Shown here: positions 10,998-22,328 of the stretch, in pieces
Layout: the number at the start of each line of letters is the position of its first letter
Position numbering within the stretch: position 1 is the stretch's first letter
Assembly: GCA_902589115.1 (NCBI GenBank)
Contig: CACIRS010000015.1
Span: forward strand, 1 to 32,604
Direction of reading: 5' to 3'
Source of the DNA: an uncultured Prochlorococcus sp.
GTDB lineage: Bacteria; Cyanobacteriota; Cyanobacteriia; PCC-6307; Cyanobiaceae
DNA length: 32,604 nucleotides
Position numbers and translations under genes: made by a program
The notes under the pieces: generated by a model
Database searches by the model: none
The model's input: only the letters and a program-made list of their open reading frames with translations
Told to the model about the DNA's origin: nothing

Positions 10998-11092
10998 GTG
11001 ACCCGGAATCCACGCCTGCTTTAAGCATCCCTTTTGGCTGCTACCTTCCGGTCCTGACCAGGTTTAGGCGTCAAGGCCGCATGGGTCCGAGT
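10998..11092 (-). ncRNA. ffs: Signal recognition particle RNA (4.5S type)
   Basis: On the minus strand the conserved apical SRP domain is clear: GGTCAGGACCGGAAGGTAGC followed by AGCC, the Ffh-binding tetraloop and asymmetric bulge. Outer segments close the hairpin: GGACCC near the 5' end (complement of 11083-11088) pairs with GGGTC near the 3' end (complement of 11000-11004). The ends are approximate. It lies between ftsZ and panB, antisense to both. Confidence 0.95.
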
Positions 11093-11099
11093 CGATTAA

Positions 11100-11129
11100 A
11101 TTCTAGCAATACACACCTTATGGCCTCAA
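11100..11129 (-). promoter_or_regulatory. Predicted promoter of the SRP RNA
   Basis: On the minus strand, TTGAGG (complement of 11124-11129) is 18 bases from TAGAAT (complement of 11100-11105). This predicts initiation near 11093, at the 5' end of the SRP RNA. The -35 lies just ahead of the panB start codon. Confidence 0.55.
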
Positions 11130-11136
11130 AAGGCAA

Positions 11137-11940
11137 ATGCTTCCAACAGAATTGATAAGTTATAAGCAAACAGGGCGGTCAATAGCAATATTGACTGCTT
11201 GGGACAGCATGTCAGCGAGGATAGTTGAAGCCGCAGGTGCAGAGGTTGTTCTTGTAGGTGATTCACTATCAATGGTTGTTTTAGGTCACAGCACGACCCT
11301 TCCCGTAACCTTGGAACAAATGCTGCATCACACTCAAGCAGTAGGTAGAGGCTTTAAAAACCCAATCAATAAGCAACCATTAGTAATATGTGATCTTCCT
11401 TTTCTTAGCTATCAGTGTGGAGAAGAAAAAGCAGTTGAAGCAGCAGGAACGTTGATTAAAAATTCATGTGCATCAGCAGTAAAACTAGAAGGAGCTGAGC
11501 CTGAAATCATTGAGGTTATTGAAAGATTGATAAGAATGGGGATTCCTGTAATGGGTCATCTAGGTCTCACTCCCCAATCAGTACATCAACTGGGTTATCG
11601 AAGACAAGCAGAAGATCTCGAAAGTCAACAAAAAATAATAGATCAAGGTTTAAAGCTTCAAGAAGCAGGATGTTTTGCGCTCGTAATTGAACATGTGCCT
11701 TCTAATATAGCTGCAAAACTGAGAAAGAAATTAAGGATTCCTCTAATAGGTATAGGCGCTGGAGAAGAGTGTGATGGACAAGTTAGAGTAACCGCAGATT
11801 TGCTTGGATTGTCTGAGAAACAACCTCCTTTTGCTGAGAAACTAATTCCTGGAAGCAACCTTTTTACAAATATCCTTAAGGAGTGGGTTGACAAACAGAA
11901 TCAGTCTCCAAAGATTCCCACCACAGAAGAACATCTATAA
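11137..11940 (+). CDS. panB: 3-methyl-2-oxobutanoate hydroxymethyltransferase
   Basis: This is the first committed enzyme of pantothenate synthesis, transferring a hydroxymethyl group from methylene-THF to ketoisovalerate. The 267-residue TIM barrel carries [20 protein letters not shown] (metal/ketoacid site), [29 protein letters not shown] and [15 protein letters not shown]. The start is ATG at 11137. The last 65 bases overlap the 3' end of hemW on the other strand. Its substrate comes from the valine pathway, which includes ilvC in this window. Confidence 0.96.
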   Translation: MLPTELISYKQTGRSIAILTAWDSMSARIVEAAGAEVVLVGDSLSMVVLGHSTTLPVTLEQMLHHTQAVGRGFKNPINKQPLVICDLPFLSYQCGEEKAVEAAGTLIKNSCASAVKLEGAEPEIIEVIERLIRMGIPVMGHLGLTPQSVHQLGYRRQAEDLESQQKIIDQGLKLQEAGCFALVIEHVPSNIAAKLRKKLRIPLIGIGAGEECDGQVRVTADLLGLSEKQPPFAEKLIPGSNLFTNILKEWVDKQNQSPKIPTTEEHL

Positions 11941-13141
11941 GAATTTTATTACTAACCTCCATACCTTTAGGATCATTTAAAAAGAGTCGATCTCCGTAAA
12001 AATTTATATAATCATTTTCAATCCATTTCTCTAATTTTATCTTCAACAAATTCATATTATCTTGTTTATTTATTTTATCCCAACTAACAATTTCAGACAA
12101 TTTATTGAAACTAATGCCTTCCCTCCGTCGAAGCCCAACTATTAATTTGTCATCTAAGCTCATAGGAATAGCTTTTTCTTTAATCATCGAAGGATGAAGT
12201 CCATCTCTCTCTTGAGATTTAAGCCAAGTTTCATAAGAGGCTCTAGTCCTTGGCCTGGCTAATCTCTCTCCCCAAGGAGAGCTTGTGGCACCTTGCCCAA
12301 ACGCCCACCAACCTGCACCACTCCAATAGACTCTGTTATGTCTAGAAGTGTGCCCAGGTAATGCATAATTAGAAATCTCGTATCTTGCAAAACCAGATTT
12401 TTTTAAAATTGAATTAGTTAAATTGTTAATTTCTATTGAAATCTCTTCGCTAGGTAAGGATATTTCTCCACGATTTAAACGCCATTGAAAAACAGTTCCT
12501 GGCTCAATAGAAAGATCATAAATAGACAAATGAGGAGCTGAACTTTCAATAGCTTTATTAAGTTGGTTTTCCCATTCATTAATTTCCTGACCAGGTAAGT
12601 TTTGTAATAAATCAAGGCTCCAAGTTCTAATATTTCCTGCAGAAAACTGACTCTCAATCAATTCACAAGCACGTAATAAATCATGAGATTTATGCCTTCT
12701 ACCTAATTTTTCTAATGTTTCATCATCAAAGCTTTGACCGCCAAGACTCAATCTATTAATACCTACTTTCAAAAAACCAATTAAAGCCTTCTCATTAAAG
12801 CTTGCTGGGTCAACCTCAAGAGTCAATTCTGGGTCAGGCTGAAAGCCAAAATGACTGCGAAGATGTTGCAACAATGATCCAATCTGCTCAGGACTCAATA
12901 AAGATGGTGTTCCACCACCAATGTAAACCGTTGAAAGTGGAGACCCTTTAGGTGCTAGATCTATTTCCCGATGTAACAGTTTGAGGTAAGAATTAATGGT
13001 ATTGCTTCCTGGGCCTTCTCTCCTCCCGGCTTTATCGCCTAATGGAACTACAGCGAAATCACAGTAAAAGCAACGTCTATGACAAAACGGTATATGCAAA
13101 TAAGCACTTCTTGGGCGAATAACAAAACCAACTTTTATCAT
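11876..13141 (-). CDS. hemW: HemW (HemN-like radical-SAM heme chaperone)
   Basis: This radical-SAM protein begins [16 protein letters not shown]. The CxxxCxxC motif at about residues 20-27 is followed by Asp-Phe and lacks the extra Cys of true oxygen-independent coproporphyrinogen oxidase HemN, which favours the heme-transfer protein Hem[19 protein letters not shown] and RLSLGGQSF are further family motifs, with a HemN C-terminal domain after residue about 300. I prefer ATG at 13141 over a TTG three bases upstream. It converges with panB with a 65-base overlap and is divergent from the PIN-TRAM gene. Confidence 0.9.
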   Translation of the reverse strand: MIKVGFVIRPRSAYLHIPFCHRRCFYCDFAVVPLGDKAGRREGPGSNTINSYLKLLHREIDLAPKGSPLSTVYIGGGTPSLLSPEQIGSLLQHLRSHFGFQPDPELTLEVDPASFNEKALIGFLKVGINRLSLGGQSFDDETLEKLGRRHKSHDLLRACELIESQFSAGNIRTWSLDLLQNLPGQEINEWENQLNKAIESSAPHLSIYDLSIEPGTVFQWRLNRGEISLPSEEISIEINNLTNSILKKSGFARYEISNYALPGHTSRHNRVYWSGAGWWAFGQGATSSPWGERLARPRTRASYETWLKSQERDGLHPSMIKEKAIPMSLDDKLIVGLRRREGISFNKLSEIVSWDKINKQDNMNLLKIKLEKWIENDYINFYGDRLFLNDPKGMEVSNKILIDVLLWWESLETDSVCQPTP

Positions 13142-13241
13142 CAATTAAAAAAAGAAGGTGAGGTGATCTTTTCGAGCGAATTATCCGGTTATGAATCATG
13201 CTGCATAAAAAAGCAACAAGGAATCTGAAGGCAATCCTATT

Positions 13242-14333
13242 GTGACCTCTCTCATTCTGGTTCTATTTCTTCTATCAGGTGCGGCTACAGGGTGGCTAGG
13301 CGTTGATCTATTACCAGAAAGAATTTTAAAGCAAGTATCAAATATTCAAGGTTTAAGAATGGTCATTGCTGGATTTGGAGCTTTTTTTGGTCTTTTAGCA
13401 GGTTTCCTCTTCCAGCAACTCCGTTCAAAGTTTCTAACTCAAATAAGAGCAACTCCAACTGATCTATTAATAAGTAGATCAGTTGGGCTCATACTTGGAC
13501 TTCTAGTTGCAAATTTATTATTAGCTCCAATTTTATTACTTCCACTTCCATTAGAAATGGTTCTAATTAAACCTTTTACAGCGATAGTAAGTAATGTTTT
13601 TTTTGGAGTAATTGGTTACAACTTGGCCGAAGTTCATGGCAGAACACTTCTAAGACTTTTTAATCCAAACAGCACAGAAGCACTTCTAATAGCAGAAGGA
13701 ATTCTTACCCCTGCAAGTGCAAAAATTTTGGACACAAGTGCTATAATTGATGGCAGGATACAAGGTTTACTTTCTTGTGGAATACTCGAAGGGCAAGCAA
13801 TTGTAGCGCAATCAGTTATAGATGAACTTCAGCAATTAGCAGATTCAAGCAACAATGAAAAAAGGTCTAAAGGCCGAAGAGGTTTAAAACTACTAAATGA
13901 TCTACGTGAAAAGTATGGTAAAAGGATTGTTGTTAATTCAACTAGATATGAAGGCCAAGGCACCGACGATAAGTTACTAAAATTGACAGAAGATACTGGG
14001 GGAACACTTATTACGGCCGACTACAATTTATCTCAAGTAGCTCTTTTAAAAGAATTAAAAGTATTGAATTTGAGTGAATTAGTTCTTGCTTTAAGGTCTG
14101 ATGTTCAACCAGGAGGAAAATTAAACCTCAAAATTGTGCGAGAAGGTAAAGAAGCTGAACAAGGCGTGGGATATTTAGAGGACGGAACCATGGTGGTAAT
14201 TGAAGGCGCGAAAGAATATCTGGGTAAAAAAATGTCAGTTGTAGTAACTGGTTCATTGCAAACTTCAACAGGTCGAATGATATTTGGCAAGCTTGAAAAA
14301 AATCAGGCAATTAACAAATCGGAGCAAACTTGA
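13242..14333 (+). CDS. PIN-TRAM integral membrane protein (YacL type)
   Basis: This 363-residue protein has four predicted membrane helices in the first 130 residues, then a PIN-type nuclease domain (ILDTSAIIDGRI near 162, VIDELQQLAD, GTDDKLLKL, LITADYN). Acidic residues in these motifs would bind the catalytic metal. A C-terminal TRAM domain (GVGYLEDGTMVVIEGAKE) follows. This architecture is conserved in cyanobacteria and Firmicutes; RNA is the likely target but the role is unclear. The start is GTG at 13242. Its stop overlaps a possible TTG start for clpR, but that start is less likely than the one chosen here. Confidence 0.88.
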   Translation: MTSLILVLFLLSGAATGWLGVDLLPERILKQVSNIQGLRMVIAGFGAFFGLLAGFLFQQLRSKFLTQIRATPTDLLISRSVGLILGLLVANLLLAPILLLPLPLEMVLIKPFTAIVSNVFFGVIGYNLAEVHGRTLLRLFNPNSTEALLIAEGILTPASAKILDTSAIIDGRIQGLLSCGILEGQAIVAQSVIDELQQLADSSNNEKRSKGRRGLKLLNDLREKYGKRIVVNSTRYEGQGTDDKLLKLTEDTGGTLITADYNLSQVALLKELKVLNLSELVLALRSDVQPGGKLNLKIVREGKEAEQGVGYLEDGTMVVIEGAKEYLGKKMSVVVTGSLQTSTGRMIFGKLEKNQAINKSEQT

Positions 14334-14389
14334 TAGCACCTAATGGCTGCCTCCAGCTAGGCTCCAATCCTGCGCAAGTTTTATCCAAT

Positions 14390-15061
14390 ATGACGGTGTC
14401 AGCTCCCTATTACGGCGATTCAGCCGTTATGCGCACTCCCCCGCCAGATCTTCCATCTCTCCTCTTAAAGGAAAGGATCGTCTACTTGGGGCTGCCTTTG
14501 TTCTCTGATGATGATGCTAAAAGACAACTTGGCATGGATGTCACTGAACTAATAATTGCTCAGCTGCTTTATTTGGAATTTGACAATGCAGAAAAACCTA
14601 TTTATTTCTATATCAATTCAACTGGAACAAGCTGGTATACAGGTGACGCCATAGGTTTCGAAACAGAAGCCTTCGCCATTTGTGACACGCTTAGTTATGT
14701 CAAACCACCAGTTCACACCATATGCATTGGTCAAGCAATGGGAAGTGCTGCCGTAATTCTTTCTGCAGGGACAAAGGGTCATCGAGCATCTCTCCCTCAT
14801 GCCTCAATCGTCTTACATCAACCAAGAAGTGGTGCTAGAGGCCAAGCAACAGACATTCAAATTCGTGCAAAAGAAGTAATTCATAATAAAAAGGCCATGC
14901 TTGAAATCCTCTCTAAAAATACTGGCAGAAGCGTTGAGCAACTCACTAAGGATTCTGATCGCATGAGTTATTTAAGTCCAAAGGAAGCAGTTGAATATGG
15001 GCTTATTGATCGAGTGCTTTCTAGTCGAAAAGATTTATCTGCTTCAATTAAGAAAGATTGA
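14390..15061 (+). CDS. clpR: ClpR, non-catalytic ClpP-like subunit
   Basis: This subunit of the mixed ClpP3/ClpR protease core is essential in studied cyanobacteria. The sequence follows ClpP, but the nucleophile position reads GQAMGSAA where active ClpP has GLAASMGA, so Ser is replaced by Gly (about residue 118). The His of LPHASIVLHQP is kept. The ClpR-specific insertion STGTSWYTGDAIGFETEAF is present near 78-96. The frame is open from a TTG at 14330, but homologues start close to the APYYGD motif, so I choose ATG at 14390 (223 residues). It is followed by clpP3 in the same direction, the usual cyanobacterial pair. Confidence 0.92.
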   Translation: MTVSAPYYGDSAVMRTPPPDLPSLLLKERIVYLGLPLFSDDDAKRQLGMDVTELIIAQLLYLEFDNAEKPIYFYINSTGTSWYTGDAIGFETEAFAICDTLSYVKPPVHTICIGQAMGSAAVILSAGTKGHRASLPHASIVLHQPRSGARGQATDIQIRAKEVIHNKKAMLEILSKNTGRSVEQLTKDSDRMSYLSPKEAVEYGLIDRVLSSRKDLSASIKKD

Positions 15062-15144
15062 TCAGATCTAAAAACATCTAACCTTTTTACTTAAATCTTC
15101 TTAAGAAGAATCCACAACCTTATTTCTCCAAATTCACTTTAATC

Positions 15145-15747
15145 ATGCCAATAGGTACTCCAAGCGTCCCTTATCGTCTTCCAGGCAGTCAATTAGAGCG
15201 CTGGGTAGATATTTATACAAGGCTTGGCGCAGAACGGATATTATTTCTCGGGCAAGAAGTAAATGATGGGGTAGCCAATAGTCTTGTTGCTCAAATGCTT
15301 TATTTAGATTCAGAAGATAGCAGCAAACCAATTTATTTATATATCAACAGTCCAGGAGGATCGGTGACCGCTGGATTAGCTATTTATGACACCATGAAAT
15401 ATGTCAAAAGTGATGTGGTCACAATTTGCGTAGGACTTGCAGCCTCTATGGGTGCATTTCTATTGGGAGCTGGGACCAAAAGCAAGAGACTTGCTTTACC
15501 TCATAGCAGAATAATGATTCACCAGCCTCTTGGCGGTACGGCCCAAAGACAAGCAAGCGATATTGAGATAGAAGCCAAAGAGATTCTTAGAATCAAAGAC
15601 ATGCTGAATCATTCAATGGCAGAAATGACTGGACAAACATTTGAAAAGATTGAAAAAGATACCGATCGGGACTACTTCCTAAGCGCAGAGGAAGCCAAAG
15701 AATATGGATTAATAGATAGGGTTGTTAGCCATCCCAATGAAGCCTAA
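15145..15747 (+). CDS. clpP3: ATP-dependent Clp protease proteolytic subunit (ClpP3 by context)
   Basis: This active serine protease subunit has 200 residues and a complete triad: Ser101 (GLAASMGA), His126 (IMIHQPLGG) and Asp176 (DTDRDYF). [12 protein letters not shown] is the strand/handle region. Pairing with clpR on its 5' side matches the cyanobacterial clpR-clpP3 operon, whose products form a mixed ring that works with ClpC. The paralogue number is inferred from context and not from sequence alone. Confidence 0.93.
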   Translation: MPIGTPSVPYRLPGSQLERWVDIYTRLGAERILFLGQEVNDGVANSLVAQMLYLDSEDSSKPIYLYINSPGGSVTAGLAIYDTMKYVKSDVVTICVGLAASMGAFLLGAGTKSKRLALPHSRIMIHQPLGGTAQRQASDIEIEAKEILRIKDMLNHSMAEMTGQTFEKIEKDTDRDYFLSAEEAKEYGLIDRVVSHPNEA

Positions 15748-15912
15748 ACGAACCTAGGGTCGGCCAAAATCCAACCAAGGGAATAGTTTCAACCCTCGAA
15801 TCGATAACTATAAGCAATATATGTAAAACTAATTTTCTTAGAGAATTAGAACTTCTTGATTTATTTTGCTCAGATCTAGACCTCTCTTCATTAAGCTTCC
15901 CCTATCAAATGA

Positions 15913-17933
<2,021 letters not shown>

Positions 17934-17942
17934 TTCGAATAT

Positions 17943-18698
17943 TTAGAAAGCACCTCGATCCATAGGCAATAATAATACTCCAAACGTCAGTAAAATTATT
18001 TCAAGGTCGAGAATAAAAGAACGTCTCCTTGAATATAGAAGATCTAATTGAACTCTTTTCCGATAACTAAGGTTATTCCTGCCACTGACTTGCCATAAAC
18101 CTGTTAATCCAGGTCTAACGGAGGCGACTTCATCCATAAAAGTTCCATACCGAGACAATTCCTTCTCAACTATTGGTCTTGGTCCAACAACACTCATTTC
18201 TCCTCTGAAAACATTTAAAAATTGGGGTAATTCATCAAGACTAGATCTTCTCAAAAATTTGCCTACAAAAGTTATTCGAGGATCTTGCCTCAATTTGAAG
18301 TCACGTTCAAACTCTTTCTTCATAGAAGGAGAATTTTCCAAAACACTGGATAAAACATCATCTGCATCGACTCTCATAGTGCGGAATTTAATGCAACCAA
18401 AACGAGAATAATTTCTACCTATTCTTTCTTGAATATAAAATATAGGGCCAGGAGAACTTAGCTTAACTAAAAATGCAATCAAAAGGAAAACAGGAAAGCC
18501 AAAAAAGAGAACCAGCACAGAGAAAATAACATCGCCAAAACGTTTGATAGTTCTACCAAATCGGCTTTGCTGACTAATTAATTGATCAGCATTCATTCCA
18601 GATTTCTCGAATGAAAAGTCATTCCCAAATTTTTGGTCAAGAGTCTCTTTTTGACCGAAACTAGGTTCTTTTGGCAAAGCAATTTTCTGAGAGCTCAA
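17943..18698 (-). CDS. Bacterial sugar transferase (undecaprenyl-phosphate sugar-1-P transferase type)
   Basis: This membrane enzyme starts a surface polysaccharide repeat unit by moving a sugar-1-phosphate onto a lipid carrier. The 251 residues have one membrane segment (VIFSVLVLFFGFPVFLLIAFLV, about 57-78), then the catalytic domain with SSPGPIFYIQERIGRNYSRF, KFRTM, RRSSLDELPQFLNVF and SVVGPRPI, ending GLTGLWQVSGRN. The start is uncertain: TTG at 18698 is the only common start codon, although the frame stays open about 36 bases upstream. It lies 37 bases after the glycosyltransferase gene and is probably cotranscribed with it. Confidence 0.92.
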   Translation of the reverse strand: MSSQKIALPKEPSFGQKETLDQKFGNDFSFEKSGMNADQLISQQSRFGRTIKRFGDVIFSVLVLFFGFPVFLLIAFLVKLSSPGPIFYIQERIGRNYSRFGCIKFRTMRVDADDVLSSVLENSPSMKKEFERDFKLRQDPRITFVGKFLRRSSLDELPQFLNVFRGEMSVVGPRPIVEKELSRYGTFMDEVASVRPGLTGLWQVSGRNNLSYRKRVQLDLLYSRRRSFILDLEIILLTFGVLLLPMDRGAF

Positions 18699-18735
18699 AT
18701 AATCTCCCAGCGTCTTATCCCAATCAACAACATTT

Positions 18736-19962
18736 TTAGAATTCTATGAACTGATCAGGGTCACTCGATGCAACGTCACAGGCTAAAGAATGCTTGGTCC
18801 AGGCATTAGATAAAGCCTTGTGAAAACGAGATGAGAACATTTCCGGGCTAAATCTTTCTGCCCATAAACGAATTTCTTCTTGAGAAAATTCTTGCCAAAG
18901 TTTTCTTTGCTCAAACCAACTCACTGCTTCAACCAAGGAAGCTACTGTTTGATCGTCAAAGAATAATCCCGTTGGGCTATTAGGGACCTCACCAAACGAT
19001 CTAACAGTATCTAACAATCCACCTTTTCTAAAAGCAATTACAGGAGCACCAGCTGCCATCGCTTCTACAGGTGCAATTCCAAAATCCTCAACTCCTGCAT
19101 AAACGAAAGCCCTACATTTACTCATTAGGTCTTCAACTTGCGTTTGATTCAATCGTCCTAACAATTTGACATTGGATTCAGCAATCTTATGAAGGTATTT
19201 CTTTTCAGGGCCTTCGCCAACTACTAATAAAGGCAATTGCAATTGATTAAAAGCCTTAACAACTAAATCGACACGTTTATTTGGAACCAATCTAGACAAA
19301 CAAAGATATACATCCTCTCGCGGCATATTCCAAGAGAACCTCTGCACATTTACTGGAGGAGGAATCACTTCTGCTTTCCTTCCCCAAAATTTCGAAATTC
19401 TTTTTGCAGTAAACCTTGAGTTTGCTATCAAATGATCAACTCGTTGAGCACTAAGCTGATCCCATTGCCTAAGAAGATGCAATTGCAATCTAATTAATAT
19501 ATCCAAACCATATTTTTTAAATGACGATTTTTCTAGATATACATTCATTTGATCCCAAGCATATCTAACAGGAGTGTGTATATAACTTACATGCAATTGA
19601 CCTGGACTAGTGAGGATCCCTTTTGCAACAAGATGGCTACTACTAATAACTAATGGATAATCATCAAGATCAAATTGTTCTATCGCAAATGGTAAAAGTG
19701 GCAAGTATTTTTGAATAGCGCTCCTTCCAAAAGGTAGGTTCTGTATAAAACTGGTTTTAATTTCTCGAGCAGTCAACCAATTACCTGGAATTTGACTTTG
19801 TGCATCAACCAGGGAAAACAAAGTGGTATCAGAACCTAATTTTAAAAGTAATTCATCAATAACTTGAACGACTTGCTCAGCACCGCCAACAGATCTAGGG
19901 GTAAACCACTCATGAACTATTGCAACCTTAGATGGGAGCAAAGAGCCATTATTCAAAGTCAT
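18736..19962 (-). CDS. Glycosyltransferase family 4
   Basis: This 408-residue GT-B-fold retaining glycosyltransferase has an N-terminal acceptor domain with VAIVHEWFTPRSVGGAEQVV. Its C-terminal donor domain has LSRLVPNKRVDLVVKAF, VVGEGPEKKYL, and the EX7E region at EDFGIAPVEAMAAGAPVIAF. Substrates are unknown. The pairing with a sugar-phosphate transferase indicates exopolysaccharide, O-antigen or glycolipid assembly. The ATG start is at 19962. This is the last dense core-type operon before the loosely packed variable region. Confidence 0.92.
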   Translation of the reverse strand: MTLNNGSLLPSKVAIVHEWFTPRSVGGAEQVVQVIDELLLKLGSDTTLFSLVDAQSQIPGNWLTAREIKTSFIQNLPFGRSAIQKYLPLLPFAIEQFDLDDYPLVISSSHLVAKGILTSPGQLHVSYIHTPVRYAWDQMNVYLEKSSFKKYGLDILIRLQLHLLRQWDQLSAQRVDHLIANSRFTAKRISKFWGRKAEVIPPPVNVQRFSWNMPREDVYLCLSRLVPNKRVDLVVKAFNQLQLPLLVVGEGPEKKYLHKIAESNVKLLGRLNQTQVEDLMSKCRAFVYAGVEDFGIAPVEAMAAGAPVIAFRKGGLLDTVRSFGEVPNSPTGLFFDDQTVASLVEAVSWFEQRKLWQEFSQEEIRLWAERFSPEMFSSRFHKALSNAWTKHSLACDVASSDPDQFIEF

Positions 19963-20367
19963 GAGTAATTTGTCAAAATAATCATAAGCATCAACTCAGC
20001 GAGTCAAATCTTAAAGATAATTATAAGCATATTAAGTTCTAGCATAGAAAATTCTCTAGCTATTTCCACAAATACTTTTAAATATCCAAATCATGCAAGA
20101 GTAATTAATTACACTAAATTCAAATACATCATAAGTATTTATTTATAGAGATATAAAGCTTTTATTAATTTTAAAAGATAAGTATATTTGAAATCAATTA
20201 AAAAGAATAACAGGTCTCATTAATAAAATTGATGATTAGAGAAACTTCTTTTCGTAAGTCTTTAAGAAGCGAAATATATTAATATCATTTAAATTTCAAT
20301 TCCATATCAAGACTTGAGGAAACTTTTTCAGTTGCTATGCTTTAAATAGAAAATTAACTAGGCTTAA
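19963..20367. other. AT-rich spacer at the edge of the variable region
   Basis: These 405 bases between divergent genes show no reading frame, RNA gene or repeat that I can support. It must contain the promoters of the glycosyltransferase operon (minus) and of the 143-residue protein (plus). Confidence 0.5.
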
Positions 20368-20799
20368 ATGTCCAATCCAATTCAATTTGATGATTTTTTT
20401 AGGCTTCTAAACTCTGTCAAGCTTGGAAATAGCAAAGAAAAAGAAAAGCTAGATTGGCTGCTCGCGGAATATGAACATGCAAAAGATTGCGAAGGACCCT
20501 ACGACGAGTTAGGCCAGATATTTTGCCATATTGGGATAATGGAACTATATGAATATGTAGGAACAGACAACATTAAATATATTCATGGCTTAGATAATTC
20601 GGTATGGAATTATTTAGAAGTAAGATATGGGGAAACATTAGATCAAAGACTAGTAAAGGCTATGCAAGTGCATAGCAAAAAACATGGTTTGATCAGCAAA
20701 GTATCATCAAACTGGAAAACGAATGAAGAAGATATTATTAGAAACCTAGAAGGTTTAGCTAAATATGTTAGCGAAGGAATAATAGATATAGTCAAGTGA
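20368..20799 (+). CDS. Hypothetical protein, 143 residues
   Basis: I do not recognise this protein. It is acidic in its first half, mostly helical in character, without a signal peptide or membrane segment. There is a cluster of aromatic and acidic residues near 60-85 (MELYEYVGTDNIKYIHGLD). A long clean ORF with an ATG start and codon use like its neighbours support a real gene. It stands alone in the variable region and could be lineage-specific. Confidence 0.7.
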   Translation: MSNPIQFDDFFRLLNSVKLGNSKEKEKLDWLLAEYEHAKDCEGPYDELGQIFCHIGIMELYEYVGTDNIKYIHGLDNSVWNYLEVRYGETLDQRLVKAMQVHSKKHGLISKVSSNWKTNEEDIIRNLEGLAKYVSEGIIDIVK

Positions 20800-20916
20800 G
20801 ATCATTTCATTAATAATTATCTTTCCAAGAAGAGAATGATCTCTTAATGATAAAGGTGGCTTTGTTGTTATTATTTTGAAGAGTGGGAAAAGATATTCTT
20901 GGGTAATTTCTTTTAG

Positions 20917-21042
20917 CTATAAACGCTTTCCTGGCTCAATATAATCAGCAACTGTCCTTAAAAACATTGCAGCTGAAGAACGCAATTCCATTGAAGGCCA
21001 AGCAAGAAAAACAACCAGGGCTAAAAGGATAATTTTGATCAT
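20917..21042 (-). CDS. Small membrane protein, 41 residues
   Basis: This short ORF begins MIKIILLALVVFLAWPSMEL. It has one N-terminal hydrophobic helix (residues 2-16) followed by a short amphipathic tail ending EPGKRL. It starts 13 bases after the stop of the 66-residue gene on the same strand, which suggests a two-gene operon. Tiny single-helix proteins are common in Prochlorococcus. No function can be assigned. Confidence 0.6.
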   Translation of the reverse strand: MIKIILLALVVFLAWPSMELRSSAAMFLRTVADYIEPGKRL

Positions 21043-21055
21043 TTAAATCTCAATT

Positions 21056-21256
21056 TCAAACGATGGGTAGCATTGGTGGTTGAAGCTTCTTAAGCCTTTT
21101 GTATTCTGCATGCAATGTTCCTAATTGCCATGTTTCCTGCAAACTATTAGGACCGTCATCTAACAAACTAATTTCTTCAGGATTCAAAAGCACATTTAAA
21201 TCTTTAAACTCTTTTCTCCAAGCAAATCCATTCACCTCATTCCAGTCAACTGTCAT
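21056..21256 (-). CDS. Hypothetical protein, 66 residues
   Basis: This small soluble acidic protein (MTVDWNEVNGFAWRKEF...) has no motif that I recognise. It has an NPEEISLLDD segment and a basic LHAEYKRLKKLQ tail. It has an ATG start and sits 13 bases upstream of the 41-residue membrane protein. Upstream on the same strand, at 21344-21374, is a GC-rich hairpin that could act in its leader. The coding call rests on codon character and operon layout. Confidence 0.6.
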   Translation of the reverse strand: MTVDWNEVNGFAWRKEFKDLNVLLNPEEISLLDDGPNSLQETWQLGTLHAEYKRLKKLQPPMLPIV

Positions 21257-21343
21257 AGGGATAGTAAGTTTTCCAAATACAATTTTCCGTATGCTGACTA
21301 TGAATGCAAGGGCTCCTTTTAAAAGTCTTGCAAAAATTTAATA

Positions 21344-21374
21344 GGGCGCCTTTGGGGACAATAGGCGCCCAAAG
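21344..21374 (-). promoter_or_regulatory. GC-rich hairpin with an alternative fold upstream of the 66-residue gene
   Basis: A perfect 7-base-pair stem (GGGCGCC 21344-21350 with GGCGCCC 21364-21370) encloses a 13-base loop. A second perfect 7-base-pair stem, CTTTGGG 21350-21356 with CCCAAAG 21368-21374, shares bases with it, so the two folds exclude each other. No long T-run follows on either strand. It may end the transcript of the 48-residue gene or regulate the 66-residue gene. On the minus strand its loop reads TTGTCCCCAAA. Confidence 0.55.
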
Positions 21375-21475
21375 CCAAGGACCAAAAAATCGGTTGGAAT
21401 CCTGACTCTATTAGTGTTCTAAGCAGGTCAAAAGAACTTGAGTATCAGTATTTAGACCTAATTACGAAAGAGTGA

Positions 21476-21622
21476 TTAAATTACAGCCCTTTTTCTCTTA
21501 TAAGGCTTGTCAGAGAAAGGTTGGTAGCCGATTTGTGGTGGCTGGTTATCCTTATATGGATGGAAAAGAGCATCTCCCATTCCTGCAAGAAGGCTTCTTG
21601 CCCAGTCAAGAAACTGTTTCAT
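21476..21622 (-). CDS. Small conserved-looking protein, 48 residues
   Basis: This short ORF reads MKQFLDWARSLLAGMGDALF and continues with HPYKDNQPPQIGYQPFSDKPYKR. An amphipathic helix is followed by a Pro/Tyr-rich tail ending in basic residues. The non-random composition and ATG start support a real gene. I recall similar short proteins in Prochlorococcus, but with no known function. It may form a minus-strand set with the 66- and 41-residue genes. Confidence 0.65.
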   Translation of the reverse strand: MKQFLDWARSLLAGMGDALFHPYKDNQPPQIGYQPFSDKPYKRKRAVI

Positions 21623-21809
21623 AATAATTTCTTGTATCTATTTCTTTTATAGTTGAATTTTGAAGTGCAAACATTAAGCAATTCAGTTAGTCTTAACCTC
21701 TGGGCGGTATTATTACCTATGCAAGAATAAAGTAGTTGCTTTAATTTTACTTTTATTATTTATTCTTATTTACACGAATCATCTGAACTCATCCAATGAT
21801 AGTTTTAAT

Positions 21810-22292
21810 ATGACAATGAATAGTCTAGATATTAAAAAATCATCACCTTTGTACGAATACTGGGAATCCGATCAAAACCTACAAGCAGAACAAGAACGCC
21901 TATCAAAAAGAAATCCAGGTAATCCTCTTTCCATTTTATTTGAAGAAGAGCCTTACAAATGGGAAATTCTTTACCAAAGTGCAGTTCAAGAAATTTCCAA
22001 GTCTGGTTTCGATTCTATCTTTAGTTTACAAATATTGCTAGATATGCTGAATAAGAATGAAAGGGATAAAGTATTAGAATATCTAGAGAGAAGCCAGATT
22101 TTTGATATTAATATAATTAAAAAGATAGATTTAGTTAATAATACAGAACGAAAAGCAAATCCTATTAGATTCATTAAAATCCTATGCGCTATATTTAGCA
22201 ACCCATACAATATAAGAATCAAAGGAAAATCAAAATACATTTATGAGTTTACTGCTAGGTTATGTGTCAATATAAGAACATTTTTTAGCTAA
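21810..22292 (+). CDS. Hypothetical protein, 160 residues
   Basis: I do not recognise this protein. It is soluble and polar in the first half (SPLYEYWESDQNLQAEQERLSKRNPG). Helical segments are near 60-95, and the C-terminal third is more hydrophobic and basic (NPIRFIKILCAIFSNPYNIRI). It has an ATG start, with a second Met two codons in. A hairpin at 22329-22346 follows the stop and could terminate it. It is likely a lineage-specific island gene. Confidence 0.65.
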   Translation: MTMNSLDIKKSSPLYEYWESDQNLQAEQERLSKRNPGNPLSILFEEEPYKWEILYQSAVQEISKSGFDSIFSLQILLDMLNKNERDKVLEYLERSQIFDINIIKKIDLVNNTERKANPIRFIKILCAIFSNPYNIRIKGKSKYIYEFTARLCVNIRTFFS

Positions 22293-22328
22293 TTTTCTTA
22301 GACTGTTTAATCTAGAATCTAATTAACT

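Noticed and set aside
14105-14310. Two minus-strand frames of about 60 codons opposite the PIN-TRAM gene
   Set aside because: They are shadows of a well-supported coding region.
14330-14389. N-terminal extension of ClpR from TTG at 14330
   Set aside because: It overlaps the upstream stop and is open, but ClpR homologues begin near APYYGD, so ATG at 14390 is favoured.
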